Below are positions 56,176 to 64,000 of a stretch of 64,000 nt of DNA, one piece after another; within the stretch, counting starts at the first letter, position 1, and each line of letters begins with the position of its first letter. The stretch comes from Heliocidaris tuberculata (taxonomy: Eukaryota > Echinodermata > Echinoidea > Camarodonta > Echinometridae). The stretch covers positions 3,394,259 through 3,458,258 of the forward strand of contig CM046847.1 in the NCBI GenBank assembly GCA_025618425.1, written 5' to 3'. The notes below the pieces were generated by a model. It did not search any database. It was not told where the DNA came from and saw nothing but the letters and a program-made list of their open reading frames with translations. Made by a program: the position numbers and the translations under genes.

Positions 56176-58927
56176 TAGTCATCGTTTCTAATCATTCACA
56201 AAAGGGCTCCTTTGCGACTTTTGTCCCAAATGTCAGCACACTCTGCCACATCACTGTAAGCCATACATGTCTATAGAATACCACACTGGATATGCAGGAA
56301 TGAACTGAATAAATTATCAAATTCACAGAAATCTGATTATCAATAAAAATAATTGTACTTTAATTTCTTTCTTATGTTGGTTACAAAGTTATACATGTAT
56401 CATCAATCAGCTGTAACATTATTTAAATCAATTTTTCTTTGTAAGGATGCCTTTTCAAGACAAATGCGAGACTTATTAAAATGATAATCATCCGGTGGAT
56501 ATTTCTTACACAGGTAAAAAAACCCAGAAGTATCTACATCAAAGACACCAACAATGTCAAATAAAGTCCTCCAGACTTGTTATCAAGCTTTCTTGCACCA
56601 TGAATTAGCCATTGCCCAGGATCTACTATACATTGCATCAGACAAAGGATGTATTATGCTCTTGAAATATAATAGATGACAAAGAAAATACACAATCCTG
56701 GGATATGAGTCTATAAGCCAGTTCGAAATTAGTTGATGGCACAAATGGCCCTGAAATGACCCAATTTGTAAGCACACGAACACTTGTTGTGGTGGAAGTG
56801 CTACATGTTAAATCATACTGGTGCACGAATCATGGTTGCATACATAATGAGTGTATAAAGGTCCATTGCATGTACTCGGTATAAAATACCTCTATCTGCA
56901 CATGCACAAATTGTAATTACAAACTAGCTTATTGGCATAACCAAATAAATGCAATGATATGTGGATTTTAAGAGCTTTCATGAACATTCATTGAATTTTC
57001 ATTCATTAAAGATTGTATTTCAATTATTCAACCCCTCAACAAAAACTGAGAAAACTACGAATGAATGACAATATGATAATGTTGATTTAAAAAAAAAGGA
57101 CTTTGGCAATCATTACATAAACAATTTTTCTTACCTACATATTCTCAATGCCTGAACACAAGATAAACATCATACAAAACAACATTTTGAAAAGGATTAT
57201 TAGAAGCAGATAAAATACTGGTACATGAAATAATCAAAAGCAATCAATGTCAATGTAGTAAACATATCAATATGTAAAATCTAACCCCAACACATTTCAA
57301 GGTCAATTTCGCAACATTCTGATTCCTATTAATAAAATTGTATGGTATAAAATTACAAAGCTTGCACATTACAGCAATATTTCTTGATACTAGAATAGCT
57401 TACTTCAGTACTTCAGGTTACTTCAAAATACGAGGTTTACAACATAAGATATCAAAAACCTTTCAACAAAGGCTACCATATATTGTTACCGAAAGCTCTA
57501 ATTTGTGAATACTCTCTCACAATTATTATAGAACATCTACTTAAAAGATTGCTTACACACATGTATATTGCAGTACCTATGATATTATAAATTCATATAC
57601 TCACTATGAGCTGGGCATGTGGCAAGTGGGATTTTTGTGCAATGAAGAATCATGAAGCTAAACCAAACTTTTTGAAACGAGTATATGGTGGTGGAAAAGA
57701 TGCTATAAAGTGCTTGCAAATGAAACCAAACATTCTATATAGAGTGAACCCCAGCAATCTTCCCCTTACTGTCACGATTGGGGTGACTTGCTGCAAAATA
57801 CATGTATAATGCAAAGGTTCTTTTCATACAAGTAAATCTAAAATCATTTAACAAAAACAACATATTTGGCTAGTCCAATAACTGACAATTTGCATGAAAC
57901 AAAAATATTGGAAGACTGTGGTCCAGATTTTGAAGGAATTATTTTTGTGGTCATTCTTCCCCGCTCTCTCTCTCTCTAATATCTCCCTTTCCTTTCTTTC
58001 ATCCTCCCCCCCCCCCCCTCTCTCTCTCTCTCTCTCCCTTTCCTTTCTTTCATCCTCCCCCCTCTCTCTCTCTTTCTCTCTCATTGGCTCTTTATGGCTT
58101 GAATGTAAATTATCATTCCTCAGTGTGAGAAAAGAAAATGAATAACCAAGATGAAGCCATGAAGGATATTCACTGATGCCACTGTCACCATCTACTCAGT
58201 CTACATGTGACATGATGGAAAATAATGAAAGGCATGACGATATCAGTATCTGCTCATAACATGTTATCTGAGACACTCTCATTCTAATCGATGGACTATA
58301 TTACTTCCAGCTCTCTCTTCCATTGAAAGAAGCCAGCAATTCTTTCAATACTTACTCATCCTATGCATCTTAGTGCTTTCGTCTATTAGGTCCTATTTTC
58401 ATTGTGCCTTTCTCTATCTACTCCTCTTCCCTTTTCTATGTATTGAAGTATTTACATTACTGGTTTCTTTCAATCAAAGAATAACCATAGAGCAATTGAC
58501 TCCTTGGAAATCCTTAGCTACATGTATATTTTCAGCTTTTTATTACACTTTAAAGTCCTTCTTCCAGAACATTACACAAAATGATAATACTTCTTTGGAT
58601 GGATTAGTCCTATCATCATGGTTTCTCTCTCCTCTTTCTGATTCACCTCATTTTCTACTAAAACATTACTGCTTGTAGCATGGGCTGGATAAGTGAATCC
58701 TTTCTATCAACGAAAACCTACCAGTTCTTGACTCCTTGGGAATCTTTATGGCAACCTTTGTGTTAACTTTCCATGAAAGAACAGTATATGCTACATATGG
58801 GATCCATAGCTCCATCGGTGTTTAAGGCATGATAGAAGAACTGTCGTTTCCTTAAAAAATCCATAGCTATATTAGTTTTTGCTCTCCACGCAAGAACAAC
58901 ACTTCTAGTCTATTCTGATATATATTG
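56176..58927. other. Spacer and probable ERI1 3' UTR
   Basis: A/T-rich. A CT-rich block with a C run is at 57964-58082. TTTATT at 58538-58543 is AATAAA on the minus strand, 385 bases beyond the ERI1 stop, and is a candidate poly-A signal. No other gene was recognised. Confidence 0.45.
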
Positions 58928-61900
58928 CTATGTTGGAGTAAGCTTTTCATTGTACTTCATCTCTGCGCCGTCCTCTATCAGCTGCAAGGCTATCCTGGCA
59001 ATGTTCCTGGCATCATCTATTCCCCTATGAGGCTGTCCCATGAAGGCTAGTCCAGTGCTGTCCAGCATGGCCCGCAGGGGTAGTCTCTTGGTCTTGTAGA
59101 GGTTGGCAAAGACCTTACTGATATTGACCCATTCCTTGGCATACTGAGGGTAGGGGATCTCACTGACCAAGCACTGGAGCTTCAGGTACAGATCCATGTC
59201 CAAAGAGCTAGGGAGGGCAGGATAAAGAAGCATTATATAGCTATGAGGATGATGAAATGAAATACATACAAGAGCTCTCAAGTGAAACAAGTGACCAGTA
59301 TCAACAGACAGGGGGTCTTGATACACAGGGTCCAAAATCCTAAAAACTTTATGCTAGGCTTAGTTGTCAACTAGCTGGTATGTGCATGTCATCAGCAAGC
59401 TTAGTAAGGTTTAAGAATATGTGCTTAGGATCAATAAACAAGTGTAATTAAATCAAGCTCAAATGTAATTAAATCAACGTTTCAAGGGCATTACAGTATT
59501 CAAGTAGCCTTTACAAACAGGAGGTCATCATGGTAGTTTTGACAGTACCATTATGATTAAAAGTATAAAAATGTTAAATTGTGGGCAATTGCAGCAGAAA
59601 TACATCCTGCCTAGTCAAATCATGTAAGATAATTTACACTATAGTAAGAAACTCTTACCAGTCTGTGGCTATTGCGAATGAGTGTTTACTGCCGAGACCC
59701 TTTTGTTTCATCCAGTTCTCAGCTTTCTCCAAAACAGTTGGAAATTCATCAGCTTTGTCAACCATTTTCTGGAAAGGAGATGATATACAGGGGTGGTATT
59801 CTTAAAATTGTAACTTTTGTTGTAACTTTTGTTGTATCTTCCGGAGATAATATCTTGCTAATATTGTTGTAAGTTGGTACTCTGAAAATTGTTTTAGGGA
59901 GATATTATCTCTCTAAGGACTGCCTTTATATTATCTTTGACATGCCCATTTTTTGACACTTTACCAATCAAGATGAATTTTATATAGGCAGGCCAACCAA
60001 TAGGATCACCCCTTATGTCAAACATAAGGATGGGCTTTGCGCGTATACCAATTTCAGGCGTAGTTATTAAATTACGCGTTTATAGTGCGCCATGTGCTAT
60101 TGGACTGCAATTAATTAACATAATAGCTCACCCTCTTTTGCTCGAACCAAGTCACATATTAATGTCAAATTATCAAATTCCACCTGTAATTTCTTCAAAA
60201 TGTGTTCTCTATGAAACCTTGAATCACACACAGTCTCCATCTTGCTATTCGAGCATGTACTGTCTGATTCTGAGCTAGAAAAATTGAGATAAAATAATTT
60301 TCAGAATACCAATTATCTCATGATATTATCTTCAGCGAGCATATGTAAATTAGGATATTGTCGCTATACAAGAAGCAATCAATATCATCATCATCATATT
60401 TACCTGAGAGATGTGTGTGAGTTGTGAGCAGAACTTGGAGAGTTGAGGGTTGACAACAGGCTTACAAAATGCATCAAATGTGTCTTCCTATAAAATAAAA
60501 ACAAAGAGAACATGACAGACAACAATGGATTTATCAAATTTTAATACCTCGGTTACACCCCCAAACTGACTCCACATGGACTGAGTATTGGTCATTGGGG
60601 GAAATGTAATTTTTGGTTCGGTATGCTGTCAGTCTGTGATAACTGCCAAGAAATATGACCAGGAATCTCATCGATGTTCTAATAACAGTGAAGATATTCA
60701 CAGAACAAAAGCCCACCAAATGCAGTGACAGTTCTTAGGCTTTCAACATAGAAAATTGTTGACAGAAAGAAAAGTCAGTGTCTATTGGGAGGCATGGGGG
60801 GGGGGGGGGTATTTCAAGGGAAAATTGGCCTTTCCTATTACTGAATATGACATTATTAAATGTTGTGAATTTCTCTACTTACAATTTGTAAGGTTTTTGT
60901 GTTGAGTAGAACAATAGGGAACTCTATGATTTCATGGATGTAGTCATCAGGGTTGATCTCTTGGCATGTTGCTTCCACATCGATCACACACAGATAGTCA
61001 AACCTGACGGGAACATCAGAAGATAGACCAGCCATCTTCAAGGACTCTCTGGAGTAATGGTGCTTTAGACGACGTTTCAGTACATCTGCACTGCCTCTGC
61101 ATGAGGGGAGAGAAAAGAAAACATTGTGCAAAAAGTTCACAAAGTGTTTTGCCAATGACCTACATGGGAGAAGTTTGCAGATGTGCTATAATATCATGCT
61201 ATCAAATATTGTTCCAAATAATCAAAACATATTTCTGAGTAAAGATTCTACAGAGGAAATCTCCAACAAATTCAACAGTCATACTAAGTGCTACCTTGTT
61301 CACATGAGCCACTGTACATGACTGTATTTATACATGTACATGTAATCAATAAAGAATAATCTGTTTTCCTTTTCAAACTGAACAAAGAAAAAAAAAAAAA
61401 GACTTGTAATTTCCCCTAATAGAAATCAGGCAAACATTCTCTTCAAACACTGGGCGATATGCCTTTTAGATTTTAATAGAAGAAATTACCCATCTCAGGA
61501 TTTTAACTTACAATCTATTAAGACCTAGTTCCTGCAGTGTGGTTTGAAGCTCAACTTTGGACATTCTGTTGACACTACCATTCCTTAGTGACATCTCTTT
61601 ATAGATTGGATGACTGAAATCTTTGGATCGACCTGGAGAAGAGTCCTACATATAATAGAAGAGTAAAGGAGAACAATAAATTTCAGCAGCACAAAGGCCT
61701 TCAATGTTTGGTTCTGCAATTCTTTTGTTTAACAAATTAAAAAAAAAAAAAAAATCTGCATTGGTTTGACATTGCTGGTAATGGTTTGATGGGTAGATAA
61801 CAAGTGAAGAAAACTGCCATCCTGCAAGAGTTAATTTTTTTTCTTCAGATTATGCACAAAGACTTGAAGGATGTCACATTGACTATACAGAGCACAGTAT

Positions 61901-63057
61901 GAATCCCAATATCCCATGTATTAATTCTTTTAAGGAATTGAGAATAGATCCAACATGATATTTAAAACTAGTATCAAACTGATTTGAACCAGTGTTCATT
62001 GTGTTATTTCTCTGAAAATTCAGTTTTGTAGCTCATATTTGAATAAATATGAATAGATTCTAGATTCTAACAGTTTACAGAGTCTAGATTTAGAGGGTCT
62101 AAGACAAGCAGCAATACAAATACTACGTATTAAATACATGTACATTAATACATACTCTCTCTCGAACACTAAGATTTGTAATGGTCAACAATATCCCACT
62201 TCGACATGTTTGAGGATCAGGACCAGGAACAGAACAGATTTAGATTCAGATACAAAATTAAGATGAATTATTGCGCAATGTCCTTAGTTTTAAACACATG
62301 GCATAAACGATTAAACAAGCAACTGAATGCAAATTTATGTAGTTCATTTTGTCATGCATGCATGCCATGTGACTGGGGTAAGTGCTATTCTGCAAAAATT
62401 GATCCCCTATTTATTCTGAATGATTGCCAGGCAAGTTACGAAAAAACGTCAGTCATCAGACATTACTTATTTTGGACATAATCAAATACATCCAAGTCAG
62501 ATCTAAGTGTACTGTTAGATAGTTAACTTAGATCTTATATTATTTTCATTTTCATTTCATAATTTACTTTCAGTTTCATGAGCAGGATGAGATTCATCTG
62601 TTATTTATATTATCAATTTTCTTGAATTCAAAGTAACTTTTTAATTCCCATTTTCTGAAAATCATCTTATTTTTAGTAATTTTACCATTTTCAAATGTGT
62701 CACCACCTTTGGCTCCAGTTTGTTTTCCTTTCTTCTCTTGCTCTCCCTTTTCTCTCTCTCACTCTTCTGACTTTGAGTTTTGGAATTCTGATTTTCGTAG
62801 CACTGCACATCATCAGTTTCCATATTTTCCTCTGCCTCTTGACGCAGGTGCTCGTCAACATTCATATCCACGCCATCATCGCTGTCAACAAGTCGAGTTC
62901 GTCTCTGTCGCACACTTGCACTCAGTCTTTGTTGTGGAGATGATGAATTTGAATTCAAATCAGTGTGCTTCACCTTACGACCACGTCGATTTCTACGACT
63001 GGGACTACAGCCTATACCAGCTGGGTGAATTTCCGCGGAGGTTAGAGATGAATTCAT
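58928..63057 (-). CDS. ERI1: ERI1-like 3'-5' exoribonuclease (DEDDh, SAP domain)
   Basis: Minus-strand exons 62707-63057, 61512-61645, 60883-61096, 60404-60487, 59659-59768, 58928-59207; phases join to about 390 residues (human ERI1 is 349). The N-terminal exon is basic and acidic by turns with an NLS-like KRESKRRKENK. The SAP domain (about 145-180, MSKVELQTTLQELGLNR...DVLKRRLK) binds RNA stem-loops. The nuclease follows with DEDDh residues D201 and E203 (VIDVEAT), D297 (ATD), and H358 and D363 (PHRGIDDARNIARIA), all present. The family trims histone mRNA 3' ends, 5.8S rRNA ends and small RNAs. The first donor could instead be at 62686 (also phase 0, adding 7 residues). The frame continues upstream of 63057, with an ATG at 63132 that would add a hydrophobic segment. 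Confidence 0.93.
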
Positions 63058-63280
63058 GGTGATAGATAACCAAATAAAGCATGAGATGACTATGACGCTC
63101 CCTAAAATGAGCACGTATTCCAAACTCAACATTATATCTGTAAATCCATTGATGGTTTGTGTTGTTGCACGTACGGAATTTTTCGAAAACTTACTTTTCC
63201 ACACTAGTTCGTCGCCATTTCGAATGGCGCGCCGATCGCGCCGATATCTCGTTTCGATAATTTCGCAATAATTTTTTTTC

Positions 63281-63290
<10 letters not shown>
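63058..63290 (-). promoter_or_regulatory. 5' flank of ERI1 with a CpG cluster
   Basis: GGCGCGCCGATCGCGCCG at 63226-63243 is a local CpG peak in A/T-rich DNA, a likely promoter or first-exon core. On the minus strand it lies about 170 bases upstream of the ATG at 63057. Confidence 0.45.
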
Positions 63291-63313
<23 letters not shown>

Positions 63314-63331
63314 GGGGGGGGGGGGGGGGGG
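63270..63331. repeat. TTTTC repeats, T run and a run of 18 G
   Basis: (TTTTC)n at about 63277-63297, T run to 63313, then G at 63314-63331. Confidence 0.9.
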
Positions 63332-63910
63332 AGGTTGGGTTTATTTAGATTTTTAACTGTCATGATTTGATATTGATATTCAGTGGAGTAGCATTGTTGG
63401 TACATCCATCGAGGGGGTACTGACATAAGTGGATAAAATGCAAATAATTACAAGGCCACCTTCACATTCTTTCCCCTTTTCCCTTTCTTTTCTTCCATTC
63501 TCTCTCTCTCTCTCTCTCTCTCTCCCTTATTTTTCTCTTTCTAGAGGAAATGGAATGTATGAATAATATGGAAGAAGTAAATGAAGAAATATGGGGAAAT
63601 AATATAGTATGAGCTCGGTGTCATGAGTGGTATGTAACTTAGAAAAAAAAGTGAAAGAATATAAATTGAAGAAAACAAATAGAAGAATACAGTAGAAAAA
63701 AAAAAGAAAAGGAAAAGACAGCATATGGAAGATGTACATACCACAGAAAGTAGTTAAAAAGTACATGTACAGGTGATAAAAGATGATGAAAAAAGAAAAG
63801 TAAGGAGAAAATAGAAAAGTATAAGAGAGAAATTTAAGGAAAAGAGAAGTAGAAAGAAATTTACAAGAAAATTGTGTGAAAAATGAAACATATAGGGAAT
63901 GAAGAGAGTC

Positions 63911-63946
<36 letters not shown>

Positions 63947-64000
63947 GAAAAAAAAATTAAATTCTAATACATTTATATCCATGTACACCCACATGCAGGG
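63332..64000. repeat. Intergenic end of window with CT/GA microsatellites
   Basis: (TC)n at about 63499-63525 and (GA)n at 63909-63945; the rest is purine-rich (GAAAAG-type) on the + strand. No gene was recognised. Confidence 0.6.

Noticed and set aside
62206..62481. 91-codon plus-strand frame in the first ERI1 intron
   Set aside because: No recognisable domain; likely a chance frame.

Overview
This is a piece of an animal nuclear genome. The genes have introns with GT..AG boundaries, the DNA between them is A/T-rich, and the window is crowded with fold-back (MITE-like) elements, microsatellites, long G or C runs and scattered ACATGTAC words. Together with a DIRS-type tyrosine-recombinase retrotransposon this fits an echinoderm, most likely a sea urchin. 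That assignment is inference from pattern and is not proven.

Layout. Positions 1-6048 hold a nearly complete DIRS-like retrotransposon, visibly richer in G+C than its surroundings. It has a Gag-like protein, a reverse transcriptase/RNase H/methyltransferase-like protein, a tyrosine recombinase, inverted terminal repeats and an internal complementary region. Its left tip lies just outside the window. From 6 to 13.5 kb there are only repeats, including a striking array of AACTGG/CCAGTT words at 9.8-11.0 kb. Four host genes follow, each rebuilt here exon by exon with matching splice phases: RNF145-like membrane RING ubiquitin ligase (+, 13503-17920, 2 exons, 686 aa); GLRX3/PICOT monothiol glutaredoxin (-, 32799-43395, 9 exons, 327 aa); FBXO36-like F-box protein (+, 48618-53826, 5 exons, 198 aa); and ERI1-like 3'-5' exoribonuclease (-, 58928-63057, 6 exons, about 390 aa). 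GLRX3 and FBXO36 are divergent with 5.2 kb between their start codons. FBXO36 and ERI1 converge. The four genes do not form an obvious pathway; they are ordinary housekeeping neighbours.

The introns and spacers carry at least fifteen fold-back elements in several families, three tRNA-derived SINE-like elements, probable 3' ends of non-LTR elements, a dispersed 300-bp repeat found in introns of two different genes, a 62-copy GAA tract close to the GLRX3 start, and about twenty runs of ten or more G or C.

No wholly new biological system is evident. The points most worth a second look are: the coding layout of the DIRS element (gag and recombinase in one frame separated by a single TGA, a 1.9-kb doubly open overlap, and an exon-like block in the leader); the AACTGG array; the possible N-terminal membrane anchor on the ERI1-like nuclease; and a set of fold-back families that share one terminal design.
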